Assembly: GCA_002224055.1 (NCBI GenBank)
Contig: AZLU01000001.1
Location: 1,044,766 to 1,108,765, forward strand
DNA: 64,000 nucleotides
Source of the DNA: Pezizomycotina sp. ARF18
Lineage: Eukaryota; Ascomycota
Direction: 5' to 3'
Below the pieces are notes generated by a model, which was not told where the DNA came from, did not search any database, and was given only the letters and a program-made list of their open reading frames with translations. Of this stretch, positions 1-12,587 are shown piece after piece. The position numbers and the translations under genes were made by a program. How positions within the stretch are numbered: the stretch's first letter is position 1; every line of letters starts with the position of its first letter.

Positions 1-2
1 GA

Positions 3-154
3 GATGGCCGATGCGTCAAAGCAGACAACGAGAAGAAGAACGCTACGGAGATAGAGAAGACAAAGGAGGCAGCCGATACAAAGAGCTCAGAGGGAGGCTC
101 CAAACCTGCCGCTGAGAAGGAGCAGGATCCGCAAAGAAGCTGAAGTCAAGGCTT
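3..154 (+). CDS. C-terminal fragment of a Lys/Glu-rich protein (partial, 5' end off window)
   Basis: The first 140-150 bases read as a charged tail rich in Lys, Glu and Ala (for example KADNEKKNATEIEKTK, then SSEGGSKPAAEKEQ), with a base composition unlike the AT-rich spacer that follows. The stop is uncertain. The simplest frame ends at 143, and a one-base shift would end it at 154 with a tail ...KEAEVKA. No domain can be recognised. It could be the last exon of a gene lying left of the window. The call rests on composition only. Confidence 0.35.
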
Positions 155-2696
155 AGTCTGCCTGTTGTCTGATTTAAATTACACGGGAACAGAAACGACA
201 AATAATTAAAGTACAAAAGAGAGAGCAGCAACAGAGACAACCATTACTTACCTTGACGACGAGAAAAAAAAAGATGGCAAAATCACATTATTACTTTGCT
301 TTTTTGTCACAGGCAAAAAAACACATACTTAATAGTTCTTCTGACCTGACCAGAAAATTAAAATATCACTCCATGTTCAAACTTCACTGTACCCTCTTAC
401 GCTTTCTATCAAGAATTTTCTTTATTCGCCTTCTTTACCGCTTTCCTCCGCCAAAAAAGGAGAGAATGTGCATGACTTCATGCTTTTTCTTCTAAGGTTT
501 CTGACTATTATGATCCATTCTTGTTGTCTTTAAAAAGCTCTCCCATCATGTAAAACCTCCTCCACCATCCTGTATCCTCTTTCTTCTGCATATTTACTGG
601 TGTAACTGCCCTCCTGTCTTTTTTTTTTTTTCCCGTCATATTTGTTATCCCCTATATAGTATATATAACGAAAACGAGATCCCCCGTTGTGGTTTTGGCT
701 CCGGCTCTACTGTCCATTTCCTATTTTTCTCTCCGTCTTTCTTTCTTTATTTCCTAGAAGGTCTTCCCTTTTCTCTTTAGCCAAATGATATTTTACAGTA
801 CCCGTTTCTGACAAATGGAGAACAGATATATATTATATGATTTGAAAATAGAGTAATGGTTTCCTAAAGTTAGTATACGATGTGACGATGTATATATAAT
901 TTTTTTTTTGAACAATTGATCAGATGATGGTTTATAGATCATTTGCCCATTCTTAAAGATAAAAGCTCTTAAACGGTCATATAAGCCTTTATAAATTTAT
1001 CTTTTTGATGATGACTGGCTAGTGAAGGATCGTGTACTCGTATAATATCCTAGATATGAATAATTTTCGCGCAAGAACGTCAAACAACGGGTATTGAAAA
1101 AACTACGGGTATATATCACGTTGATATAACGTTTACAAACCACGGTTCAAAAAGATTTATTTCTTTCAGTATCAAGAGCATGTATATACTGACGACAAGC
1201 AGACTCCGACAACTCGCGTGGTTTTTGCTAGTGATCAGGGCAGGGCAACCGGTATCTACTGTAGATCCCCTCACGAATACACCCTCACAAAATATCAACG
1301 TAAAATTTTATAAAAATCAGGAATCAATCCGTTGCCCTGCTGAATTTTTTTGCTTATTACCAGAAATAGGAAAAAATCCTATTATCCTGTAGTTAGAGAA
1401 GGTACGCGTCGTCAGGGTCTGAAGGTAGTTTGTATATATATGTATATATATATATTTACCGAGAAAAACAAAATTGCAGGATGTTAGAAGTCGTGCTAAG
1501 CTAGTTAGCAACGGCGCTGTTATTAAAGCAAAAATAAAGAAAAATGAAGTTAAACTGAGAAAGAGAAACAAAAGAGTAGTATTTACAGAGACGTACGAAG
1601 AGGAAAAGAGGAAAAACTTGAAATTTGATACTCACTCGAGAAAAACACGATCGATTAAAAATATATATGGAGATGTAAATTCTTTTTCTATACAAATATA
1701 CTGCGCATACGTGTAAAGAAGAAGGCAAAAAAAAAAAAAATTGAAAAAAGCTGTAGAAATAATAAAATGATCTGAAGAGAGCAGGGTAGAAACTAATGAA
1801 GAATTGAGCTAATGATAGTATGAACGAAGAAAACACGATTTTTACATATTATCAAGTATAGAACGATGTTATAATTAGAAGTACAAATGTGTTATCGCAA
1901 CCAGAGAGTTCCGGGAAAATGCAGTCGAATCAAAACCAAAAAATAAAATAAGTCCTTCCGAATAGAATGCATAATATTGAAAAGAGAATGAAAAGAGGAA
2001 TGTATAGATATGGAGTAGGAATAATAAGATATTCGTGTAAAAAGAAGGTAATGTAGAAGAGTTGACGTCTTTCTGATGCAGATTTCGGTGTAACGATGGT
2101 TGTTGTTGTTGTTGTGGTTGATAAGAGCCAGCAAGGTACAAAGCAATTCATAGAGTAAAACATACATGGCTCTGAATGCATGGACATGAAAAAAATCGCA
2201 CGGTGTAAAGAAACAAAGATATATACCTGTGTAAGAAAGAAACGCGATAGAATACTTCGCGAAGAATGATATCAATGACTGTAGACCAAATGAACTCCAG
2301 GTATGCTTTTTCATTCCCCTGTAAAAGGGGATCGGGAGAGGGAAGGGGAGGGGAGGAGACAAAGCCACGGAAAGGGAGAAAAGGAGAGTTGAAAAGGAAT
2401 GTGGCGATGCAATAAGGTAATAATTATGCGTCTAGGTTTATACGGTCGAACTTAAGCCTCTTCAGGTTAGGGACGCGGTAGAAGGAGAGGGAATCAATGA
2501 TAGCTGCTGTGAACTCGATGAGTATAATGGTGTGGGAAGCATTTAATAAACAATGTAGATATATACTTGGTATTAGATAGAAGTGATAAAACAATTCAGA
2601 ACCACTTTGGCGTTGTGGTTCTATACCTGAAAAGGAAAATATTTTATTTCCGTGATTTTGTGCTGATTTTTGAGGGATTCAGCGGCGCGAGAGACC
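155..2696. other. AT-rich spacer, no gene seen
   Basis: There are A/T homopolymers, short TA runs (for example around 1430-1455) and purine-rich stretches. Open frames here are short and have Phe/Leu/Ser- or Lys/Arg-biased composition expected from the base bias. I see no splice-framed conserved sequence, tRNA or rRNA. Confidence 0.6.
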
Positions 2697-5600
2697 CTAT
2701 ACAAACTGCGCTGCCGAGTTGCCATTGGTTGCTTGCGTGCCGCGGATGGGCTTCCTGGTGGGTTTACTGGAAGCGTTGGTGGGCACTCCTTGTCGAACTC
2801 GAGGCTCCTTCATCAACCCTGGATCAAGCTTGGAAGGTACTCTACTAGATGGTGCCCGTTGCTCACTAGGTATACGGGTGTTCAATGGTAAGACTGCGCT
2901 GCAGGTCCTCCAGAGATGCTCCGTTGCATCCTGCAAATAAGAAACATCCTCTATATAAATTACGATGTTAGCTATCAAATAACACAAGTGTATTAAGCTG
3001 TCTACAAGCATATCGACGAGGTTGTACTTACTTGACTTTGAAAAAAAGGAGGTCTTGCCACGGTTCTTCTTTGACAGGATAATGTGATCAAAAGCTTGGC
3101 CTTGGGGTCGCTGGGCTTCCACGTTTCACGTTCTTGGATGAATTCATTGAAAGCTTGCGTATCGTTCAAGGCATTGATATACTCTGCGGCGTCTTGCGGC
3201 AAGCTCTTCAAGAAGCCCTCAAAGTTGAATTTGAAGATCTTGCCTCCTTTCTTTTGGTCACCAGTCGCTGGTTGTAGGAACCGACGTATGTGTAGAGAAG
3301 ACTTGAGAAACATCTAACGAAGGCTGCGCGGACCTGTTCCGGGAAAAAAGCGTTTGGACATGGCAAAAGAACTTCCAAGACACAGCGTTCGTGCGAGGAC
3401 ATATGGCAGTCTAATGTAAAGGTGTAAATGGTTAATATGGGTATTCCCATGAGAGAAAAAAAAAGAAAAAAGCGAAGCAAGGGATCCTGCACTTACTGCT
3501 ACACTTGTAAACTCCTTCCTCCGATTTCTCCTCGCATATACTGCAAATGGAATCGAAGTCGTTTGGTTTCCAGTTCATACAATGCCCCTCAACCCATTTG
3601 ATCGTTGCTGAATCCCTCACGGGCGGAAGGTACATCTGAGGAGCGATTGTCGATGCAGCCAACGTCGAGGTGAATATAATGATGGCGGATACTGATTGTA
3701 AGTTGAACCCGTTTCGACTAGCGAAGACGTCGAAGGAGAGGGCGAATGATTCGTAACGGTGCGCTTGGGCGTCTCAGATTCGGGATCTGTCTATCCATTC
3801 CAAACGAGGAGCTTCGGCGTTGGGCAAAGTTGTCGAAGTTCGCAGACCTCTTACCACGCAATGTTGCGGTCAATCCGTAACCCGTGTCATTTCTTGTAAG
3901 GCCTCCAAAGGCGGTAGACTTTGGCGAGTTTGGGGATGGGGAGTGCCACTCTTCAACGTACCACTCGTGGTAGGTCGGTGATCGTTCACAGCCTTGATAT
4001 GGGGTTTGACGTGCATGAATGCATTGAATATAGGAGGCATTGGGAAAAGCTCTGGGGTAGCATTCTCGCCAAACCCATTAGAAGGTAAGCTAACTAGCCT
4101 TGCGAGGGCGGTCGGTGGAGGCGAGGCCGAGAATATGGTTGGATTTTCAGCAACAAAGGAGTCATTCGGGAAGGTTTCTACTACGTAGCGGGAGGGCCGT
4201 ATTCGACACCGTATCGAACGTGATGCGGCGCAGCGAGTTGCAGCAAGCCTAGTAATTTCTTCCGTTGCTGTTTCGGGAGTCGAAGGGGAGGAGCATACGA
4301 GAGGATGTTGTTTTCGTCCAGATCACAAACTACGCAGTCATCTTCGGGGAACTCAAGCTTCCCGTATCTTCGTTCTACGCCAACAATGTAAGGGCAAGGT
4401 GCCTGCAAAGTTTCGAAGAATCAGCGATGGTACTCTTGGGAAAGACAGACATGGTGTCAAATTAACTTGCCTCAATGGCAGAAAGCAATCTCGAGGGAGC
4501 ACAGGAATAAATATGCCGGCCCATGTGAAAGGATATAAGAGGGCTATCAAAGCGTGCGATGCCAAACTCAACATTGAAGTGTGTTTAGAAAGGAGGATAA
4601 TACGAGATTCGGCGAGACAATACTGCCAAGATACTTAAAATTAGCCATCTGCAATTATGAAGGGATTTTTGTACTTCTTAGAAGACGAAAGTCGGTACAA
4701 AGGGATGGTGAAATACCTCGAACATGGTGACAATGTTTTCCAATGACAAGCATCGGAAGAGTGGATACAGATCAATGTTCCTCGAGCCGGGCAATTCATT
4801 GATAGCTTCCCGGCGAGCGAAGAGCCGAAGCTCTCGAACCCCCACTTCAATTTGAGTTTTGGACGTTACGGGACTCGGTGCTTCTTCGCAAAGATTGACC
4901 ACGTAGCTAAAATTTGGAAGAGAATTAGCATAAAAACTACGTATATAAGCGGAAGATAAGTAGAGCTCGTCATACCGTTCAAGTGGTTGCCACATGCCGA
5001 CTTTGGGGGACGAAAGAGGAACTCGAGCAACAGCCCCGCCAGTCATGGGGACAACGACCGCCTTTAACCATTCTTTGTAGAATGACGTCAGAGAGGCATC
5101 TCTTCCTATTACTCCGAAAGCTCTTGGTAGCCAAAGGCCAGTGTCACTATCGGTTAGGCCTTCAATCTTGGAGGCGGCAGCGTGACGAACTGGGCGTAGA
5201 AGATCAGCCATGAGGCCAATCTTCTCCTCGGTAGCATTAATCTCCTCATCCAAGCTATCCCGTGCATTTGAATCCGCAGCTACGGAAGGAAGCTTCGCCA
5301 GTAGCCTGGACAGCTTGACCCTTTCTGAGGCGAGCCGTTCGCCCAAGCTGCTTGCCAATTCCCTTTCCTCCGGGCTCATGTTATCTCTTCTCCATTCTTC
5401 ACAGCGTCTTTCTACCTCTTCAGCTGCCTTAGGGTTCAGAGGAAGCCACGTAACAAGGCAGATCGCATATAGCCGAGCGTTATCAGCGCCAGTCATACAG
5501 AATGCATGCCAGGTAGATCGCGGTCGCTCATCGGAGGAAATTATATTTACATCGTCAGGGAAAGCAAACATTGGCACATAGTCCGGGAATGCGACCCTGT

Positions 5601-6483
5601 TTCAGATGTCTCCGAACTTCGTGGGGGATACGGTCAAGGAGCACGGGCTCGAATTTACGCTTCAGGGGGTGCATAGACGGGTCAGGTTGTAGCGGCTCGG
5701 GTATTTGTATCACCGAATTGTAGTTCGATAGGCGTTTCGCCGTTCGGATGGAGGCTGCCCGTCCTATCACAGATGGAGCTCGACGCGTCGAATTCATGTC
5801 TCTGAGGGATATACGTCGACGTAAAGATCCCGTCACGCTTCTCGCAAGACTCGGAGAAGAGCCACCATCCTCAGCGACCTTTTGAATCCTCGAATTAACG
5901 GGCGGGGTCGCTTCGGTGGCGGAGAAGGCGCCGAATTGAAGGAAAGATCCTCTAAAAAGTTCTCCCGCTCTGAAGCAAACTTCTTAAGTGCTTTGTCGAA
6001 ATCAAAATCTGCGAGGTTAAACAGCTCCGCCGTCTTCGGCGTTGTGCTTATGGACTTGGGTTCTTGAAAGTTGCTCAAAGTGATAGTCGCTGTTGAGCTT
6101 TGGCTAGATCTCTTCTTTTGATCGTTGTTTACAGGTGTTTCTTCGATCGTGAGCGGGGAGAACGAACTTTCGAGGTTTTCGCCACTAATAGATGTGACCT
6201 GGGCCGATACACGAGGGGAGGGGCTATTACGGAAGCTACTTAGTCTTTCAGCGCTCTTTTTTGATATGAGAGCCGACGGCACAGCTGACGACCGAGGGGA
6301 AGGGTTCGAGCTTTGTCCGTTAAGCTCAGGTTCTAGTGTCTCCGCCAAGTCTTCTCTGATCATGCTGCCTCGCAACGGTGTCTGCGAGCCAGCTCCTTTA
6401 GGTGTTTCGCCATAAGAGACAGAGTCGATCCCAGCGATCCAGAAATAATCGGCGAGAGGAGGCGAGGTGGTGTTCAACGTCAT
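2697..6483 (-). CDS. DENN domain protein with C1 zinc finger (RAB guanine-exchange-factor family)
   Basis: DENN proteins are exchange factors for RAB GTPases on endomembranes. The start ATG at 6483 opens with SPPLADYFWIAGIDSVSYGE, the uDENN beginning. A Ser/Pro-rich linker follows. At about 5500 comes ARLYAICLVTWLPLN, then the cDENN core with LIALLYPFTWAGIFIPVLP, APCPYIVGVERRY and CVVCDLDENNI. Next are a C1-type finger (GHCMNWKPNDF, CSICEE, VYKC, CH, HERC) and the dDENN segment FPEQVRAAFVRCFSSLLYTY plus INALNDTQAFNEFIQERE. Introns read at 4907-4975, 4623-4716, 4403-4470 (GC-AG), 3411-3496 and 2931-3031. Exons also change frame several times without introns: near 5835, at 5587 (one extra G), near 4490, at 4181, and twice between 3660 and 3850. 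I infer assembly errors, because the domains are conserved throughout. About 1,130 residues, a normal fungal length. The last ~75 residues are not conserved. Confidence 0.9.
4403..4470 (-). other. GC-AG intron in the DENN gene
   Basis: On the minus strand the exon ends ...GCC ATT GAG, followed by GCAAGTTAAT, and the intron ends TTTGCAG before GCA CCT TGC CCT TAC. Joining at GC-AG gives SAIE|APCPYIVG, the invariant cDENN junction. The nearest GT (GCAA|GTTAAT) would break the frame. The donor is the standard GCAAGT form of non-canonical introns. Confidence 0.75.
4907..4975 (-). other. In-frame, stop-free intron (exitron-like) in the cDENN domain
   Basis: Splicing GTATGA...TTTTAG joins LER to YVVNLCEE as the family expects. 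The intron is 69 nt, a multiple of three, and has no stop in frame. If retained it would add 23 residues (starting YDELYLSSAYIRS). Confidence 0.7.
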
Positions 6484-9400
6484 TTTGCTCTTAAATTTCC
6501 TTGTATTGTGTTTTTTTTTTTCAGGGTTTTGTATCGTCTCCTGTTGATAATAAGATTTTCAGTTCCCGGCTTCGATTTATTTTTCCTCAAGATTTCTCTG
6601 CTTGAAGCCCCTTGCTCGAAAAAGCTCGGTTCTTCTAGTCCAATTCTCCTCTTCTCCTCAACCGAAGAGACGGGAAGAAAAGAAAAGTAAAAAGAAAAAG
6701 AATAGAGAGAATTTTTTAGTAGGAACCGACCCTTGTTTGATAGTATAATAAAAGTAGAACAAATGTCTCTAAGGAGCGGGTAATAATGTTCTTCGTAAAT
6801 TCGTCGCGTCCTCCGCACAGCAATTCAAAGCATTCGTGCTGTTTGAAAGTCCGTCATGAAAATATATATCTCCTCTCTTCTACTCTCTCAAATGGTTCAG
6901 GAAAGGCACCGGATCCAGAAATCCAGAGAGGCGGCCGTGGTTGATCGTGAGTGGTTCTCTTCCAGAAAGACGTAGTGTTGCTGAGCATCAATCGGAGCGA
7001 AGCTATTGATGCATTCGCAAATGTCCTGATTCTCCCCACGTATTTGTCGTGTTTCTCTTGTGATAGGTTCAGGGGGAAAGGAGAGAAAAAAGAGGAGAAT
7101 AGGAATATGGGGGTTTTATCGCAGAAGAATGTGGATTCCAAGCAGGAAAAAAAATAAAAGAGAAGAAAAATAGCAGAAGGGGAAATGGGGAAGAAAAACG
7201 AGTGTGTGGGTCTCCGAGTCTAGCGTCCTAAACTATGCGTGAGTGGCGTGTCCGTTCTATGGATTATGGGTGCCTGCTTGCTGCTTGTTGCTGCGGTGTG
7301 AGAAGAGAGAAGGTTGCAGTTGCAGAAAATGAACCGAGAGAAAGGGAAGGACTAACTACTAGCACTATGGCAAGTAGCCAAACTAGTAAGAAATGAATGG
7401 ATGAGATGGAATCTCGCCAAAAACGTTTCGAGATGTAAAGAGAGTAGAGAGAAGTAGAAGGAAAGGATAGAACAAGAAAGAGACCGAGAACGAGAACGAG
7501 AACGAAACGAGGAGTAATAAATTAAAAAAAAAAAAAAAATTAAATGCAAATATTTCACGTAACGTTGGTAAAAATAGAAACTACCTGATATTTATTTATT
7601 TATCAAAGTATCCGTATCTGGGGAAATAAATCACCTTAGTAATTAGAAACACAGGAACAAGAACAGGAAGGACCCGTCAATCAATTAAGCTAGGAGGACT
7701 GCAGGAGGCAATGGTGATGTTTGAGGAAGAAGATGAAAGGTAAAGATCGGATAACAGAGACAAGAGAAGAGAGAAGAAATAAAGAACGAAAGAGAAGAAA
7801 AAGAAGAGAATCTACAAAGGAAGAAAAGAAAGAATGATAAGGAGAGAAGGGATTTTTTTAATAATAGTATTCGGAAGGGAAAAAAAGGAGAGAGACAGAT
7901 AGATAAAATAGATAGTCAGATTAGAAAATTAAAAAAAAAAAAAAAAGAGAGACAGAGATAGCAGATTTCACGACTCTCTATTACTACTACTACTGAAAAA
8001 AAAAAAAAAAAAAACTCCAAATTACTTGTTAAATATTATTGATTTAATCCCCTATTGTAAAATATCAGTTTAAAAAAGGATTCGTTTAAATTTGTTCTTT
8101 CCTCTATCATCAACGACAATATCCCTTTTTTCACGGAAGACATACAACGAACGAACGAACGAGCCAATCTCGTAAGTAGTTTAACGTCAAAATACCAAAG
8201 AAATAGAGATGGGATGGTTTTTGTTTTTTTCGTTTAAAATTACTTTCCCTTTTTTTTTCTTTTCCCTTTAATTCGCCCTTCTTTCCTTTCTTTTTTTTTT
8301 TTCCAACACGTTTAAACATGGTCCTCCCTGTCCCTGCCGCCCCCAATTGCCCCCGGTACGACAAGGACGGCAGCTTTCTGTTCTGTTCATTTGAGACCTC
8401 GAGCAGTGTACGAGCTACAGTTCACGAGATGGTCGCCGGAGACAGATCCCTCGAGAAGGTTTAGGGCATTTGTTGAAAGGTAGGAAAACGCGAAGACGGA
8501 GAGAGGTCCTGCTCATTAGCGTTGAAAGTGGATATATTTCACTTGATATTATTATTGCCAACGAAACATGGCAGCCGCCAGAAGCAATAGCAATATGTAA
8601 TGGAAACAAGGTAGATCTATCATCATCCACCCCTTCCAAGAAGGAAAGCAAAATTATATTAAATATTATTGAAATGACTTGCATGCTTTCTTTCCTTTTC
8701 TATGGACTTCCCCCCCCCCAAATGCGGAGTTCTAAATACAGAAAGAAGGAGTGAGGAGTGAAGGTAGAGCAAAAGAAAGAAAAATTAAAAACATCCCTGT
8801 TCCCTTTCTCTCCAAGGAACCACTGGCTTTAAAAAACCGCAATACTACTTAATTGATATATATAAAGTGAAATTTTTTCAGATGCAAGAGCAATCGCTGA
8901 AAACTTCTATTTCCTAACCATTATCATTATTTTAGGTCTCCCTTTCTATAGAAATTATCCTTTCTAACGGCCGTTCTCCTTTCCTGCTGCTTGATGGAGT
9001 ACCTACTCCGTCGTTATCCCCTCTTTCTGAGCAGAAAACGAAGCTATCCGACGCACCCATGTTACCTCTTTTAGCCTTAGCCTTCAGGTGAAATCCGCTG
9101 ATAACAATATCCCTTTTTTTTTTCTCTCTTTAGGTTACAATTAAAGCTTGGCAAGTGGATTTAATCATCATCTTCAGAAAGCACGTCGATGAAATTGAAA
9201 AGGGAAGAGTAAGCAGAATCTGGCAATCATGCTTCTGAAAATAGGATGGATTACATCTCTTTTTACGCCAAAGAGAAAAATAAAGGGATGCTTTGGTTGT
9301 CGCCGTCGATGTGCTATAAATACCGCGTCTCAACTGCATACCGATGAGATCCAAGTCCATGCAGCTGGACCTCGTATCGTATCAAAGAGGCTGGAAGAGA

Positions 9401-9552
9401 GACATTTTTTTCCTTTTCCCTTTCCTCTTTAATTTTTTCCCCATCGAGTTTGCTGTTGGTATCGAGCGGACTGGGTGTATTGACGACTCTGCTATTGACA
9501 AGGTAATGCAGCGGTGATGACGGCCGGGCGACCCCCTTTTAACAATTACAGC

Positions 9553-9573
9553 TTACAGGTACCGCACCTGTAA
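9553..9573. repeat. Perfect 8-bp inverted repeat with 5-nt loop
   Basis: TTACAGGT at 9553-9560 and ACCTGTAA at 9566-9573 flank ACCGC. It lies within the GC-richer island of the 6.5-10.4 kb spacer. A short structured RNA or a protein-binding dyad are both possible. The function is unknown. Confidence 0.6.
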
Positions 9574-10235
9574 ATCTTTTTCTCGGGAGTGGGGGCGCGG
9601 TCGCCGCAATCCCTTAGCCGTTAGAAAAAAAAATAAACAACTCCCCAACATCAACGATCAAAAAATCTCGCGGTCTAATTTCGACTATTGAGCTATAAGC
9701 CTATAACCGGAATAGGGCTGTTGGACCGATGAACCGACATCCCGTAGCTAAATTTGGACAAGCATAGGAAAAATTGAAAACCCCAGCTTTTTTTTATTAT
9801 CTGTCTTCCTCTTTATCACTTTGAATTGCTTTGAGGCTTTTAATAGCTATATTCGATATTAGCTAATTAGCGCGCTGAGTATTTTTTCCCACCTCTTTTC
9901 AATGTTTCTATTTCGGAAAATCTCTAGATTGGCCTAGAATTGTCAACGGACAGATCTGGCCCGGAGATACCCCCTGCCTGTGCATATGCAGGTGATTGAG
10001 TACATCGCAAGCAACAGCTCAACAACGCAAGATTAAAAAAAGTTAAGGCGAGCAGTTGTCTTTTTAAATTTTTGTTTTTATTTTTGTGTTCTTTGGTTCG
10101 CCGTGTTTTCGCAGCCCCGGTAACGAGACTGGTTAACGGGAGATACCTCTTGTGCAACGTGGTAATGCCAGGAAACTATCGTACCATGTCTGTCTGCTTA
10201 ACATCTGGTTGTCAAACGACACGGTGAGCCCTAGG

Positions 10236-10271
<36 letters not shown>
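10236..10271. repeat. T17A19 palindromic homopolymer
   Basis: Seventeen T are followed directly by nineteen A, giving a self-complementary block about 165-200 bp past the TRAPPC13 stop codon. Run lengths in the assembly may be inexact. Confidence 0.8.
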
Positions 10272-10435
10272 CATAAATTAAACAAAAAATCACATAATCT
10301 AAAATGTTCAAGATCATCAAGGATTATTTAACCAGATGCCAGTGAAAACCTTGACATTCGAATGATATCCAGAGAACCAAAAGTAGGCGTTGAAGTGTAA
10401 TAAATGAGAGACTATTACAATATATATAGATCTCA

Positions 10436-11720
10436 TTATCCCTTCTTGCGAGCCGTCAAATAACCCGTCGACAAGAAGCCACGGTCTCCGCATGCGGATC
10501 TCCACTCTATCTTGAGCTGTGCGCTCGGCTCGTCTTTCCTGTCGCGACCGCGACCTGCGGTCCACCTCTATTAAAAATGCAACCTGTATTATATCTCTGT
10601 ATTTCATCAGCGGCGCGTGATCCGCGGGTATGCCGCTCCGCTCCCGTCTTTATTTCCTCCTAATTCGATACCTCCACTAGTTAGCTTGTCCCAGTTCAGG
10701 CTCCTGGCGACCCACCCCTTCCTAGGGTGCAGATTGACCGTCTCGAGCGTGATCGGGCTCTCGCCCATGTTCTCCAACTGCGCCTCCAGCACCAGAATGC
10801 TCTTCTGCTGCGACTGCTGCTGTGATTCCGCTGATACACCGTCTTCTTCAGTTGGTGTGTAGGTTGGCGCCTCGCTCGTCTTCGTCCGCACCGTCAGGCA
10901 CTGCTGCACGACGAACTGGTACAGCTTCCTAAAAGTCCGCGTCCTATAGCCTTCGGGTCGCTCGAGGGCTCATTGTACGATAGCGTTACGCTCAGTACGT
11001 GGTTGCCTTCCTCCTTAAGGTCGTGCTTGACGACCCTCTGTATCGTTTCCTTGGGCGTTAAAACGCTCGTCACGGGTTCCGCAGCGACGGGAGCAGCGGC
11101 GGCGGTGGATTTTTCTGCCGTCGATGTAGCAGCAGCTGTGGAGGTGGTGGGGTTACTGGGCTTATCAATGCCGTCCGCCGATAGGACGAGGTCGACGGTC
11201 ATGGACGGCGTCTGCATCTGGGCTGACATTTTGACCTCGAATTGGTCGACTTCGCTGTTATTATGTGCGCAGAGGCAGCAGGTAAATTGCTCGCCCACAT
11301 AGGCGCTACCAAATGCGGGTGGGAGTGCCAGCTATTTTGTTGGTATCGTTCGGGAAAAGAAAAAAAAAAAAGCTTCGTTAGATCTACGTCTTGTATAAAT
11401 TAAAATTACCTTTTTTTTTAAAAAAAAACGGGCGCTAATATAATATCTTCCAACGGTTCCAACATTTTTACCTGCTCCGTACCTGCTCCGTAAATACGAT
11501 AAGGAGAAAGAAGAAGAAGAAAAAAAAGAAACGTACCAAGGGGGTCAGGATAAAGGTATCATCTTCCGATGCAGACGGTAGCTGTGCGATAGCTTCGAGA
11601 GATGTAGTATCTCCTGCGTGTCAGCGTTCGACCGCGGCGTATCGGAAACTGGTTTATGCAGAACGGTCGCGAGAGCCTTTACTTCCTTCCAGAAACCCTC
11701 GTCAGTTTGGCTTCGAAGAT
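10436..11720 (-). CDS. TRAPPC13-like subunit of the TRAPP tethering complex (DUF974)
   Basis: TRAPPC13 is an accessory subunit of TRAPP complexes acting in Golgi/autophagy vesicle tethering. The diagnostic block is LALPPAFGSAYVGEQFTCC followed by LCAHNN, preceded by DDTFILTPL across a 205-nt intron at 11332-11536. A Ser/Thr/Ala-rich insert follows, then TIQRVVKHDLKEEGNHVLSV, then LVLEAQLENMGESPITLE with TVNLHPRKGW, then RDIIQVAFLIE, and finally LKIEWRSACGDRGFLSTGYL and TARKKG before TAA at 10436-10438. Exon reading changes frame about four times without introns, including near 11590, 10915, 10610 and 10560. I infer assembly errors. The 5' end is uncertain: conserved sequence reaches about 11690, but no convincing start codon is in frame. 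Confidence 0.85.
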
Positions 11721-12244
11721 TTTTTTGAGGAAGTAGACGATTGAGGGAGAGGGGGTATAATACTACTACCGGAGGACTTTCAGGGACAGAGAGTGTGGTT
11801 CACGACCTTCTAATCCAGAGAGGGCTCTCTCCCGCGGCATTTCGAGTATAGCTCTATAGCAATGAGACCGTAGCAATAAAACTGTCCGTTATAGATTAGA
11901 GCATGTAAGAGAGAAGAGGACAAATGGGTTGTTATTTTATATCAGAAGCAGTATCTAGTATATACGAGGAAAGTGGAGTTTGTCTGATACGTGATTTCGT
12001 TTCTGGATCTAAAGGACTTGGTTTGGAGCTTCACGAAAGCTAGAAATGATCCTATTCGTTTAACAGCCACCAGGGAAAGACGGTTTATCGGTTTTTTTTT
12101 TATTGTTTTTTTTTCGGGGGTTTCAAATCTATCGGCGGCGCCTCCCCTCCCGCAAGTCCGTCAAGTCCATCGCCCTCGGGGGGTTTCTGGTTCCTGAGAC
12201 GACCAAAAAGTCCGCCAACCCATGTGTTGTAACTTGTTTGCGGG

Positions 12245-12275
<31 letters not shown>

Positions 12276-12587
12276 TTTTTTAAAGGTGCCATTAATTATT
12301 CTATCCAGTCGGTCCGGTATTTGACTATTCTTTTTCCACACAATCCTCTTCAACGTCGAGTCAGAGCCAGAGAACGATCAACCGCTGCATTTAACCAACA
12401 CAGCCACTAGATCCGTCGAGCTTCGAATACCATTAATACTTTCAGGCAGCAATTGAGAAGTGCCGGTAGTCGGGATTCTTTTTTCTTTTCTTTCTCGATT
12501 TCTCCTCGTGAGGAGCAACAGAGAATACAGAAGCATCACCTCTCCACCTATTAACACAGCCACTCTCGATATTCTATCCAACCCATC
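11721..12587. other. Divergent spacer between TRAPPC13 and SMN
   Basis: Likely holds the promoters of both genes. It contains a (TG)n run beside a T tract near 12243-12280. No further coding signal is seen. Confidence 0.5.

Larger units (their letters stand above)
6484..10435. other. Long AT-rich intergenic region, no gene seen
   Basis: It contains purine-rich stretches (about 7730-7960), A tracts near 7925 and 7996, and a pyrimidine-rich zone near 8230-8300. A GC-richer island at about 9430-9780 holds a perfect hairpin (separate entry). A T17A19 palindrome lies at 10236-10271. No conserved reading frame is visible. Confidence 0.55.

Noticed and set aside
1892-2368. 158-codon minus-strand frame with a poly-Asn stretch
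   Set aside because: Hydrophobic and Phe/Tyr-biased, reading through a TTG microsatellite. Overlapping frames on the same strand are equally open, as expected from composition.
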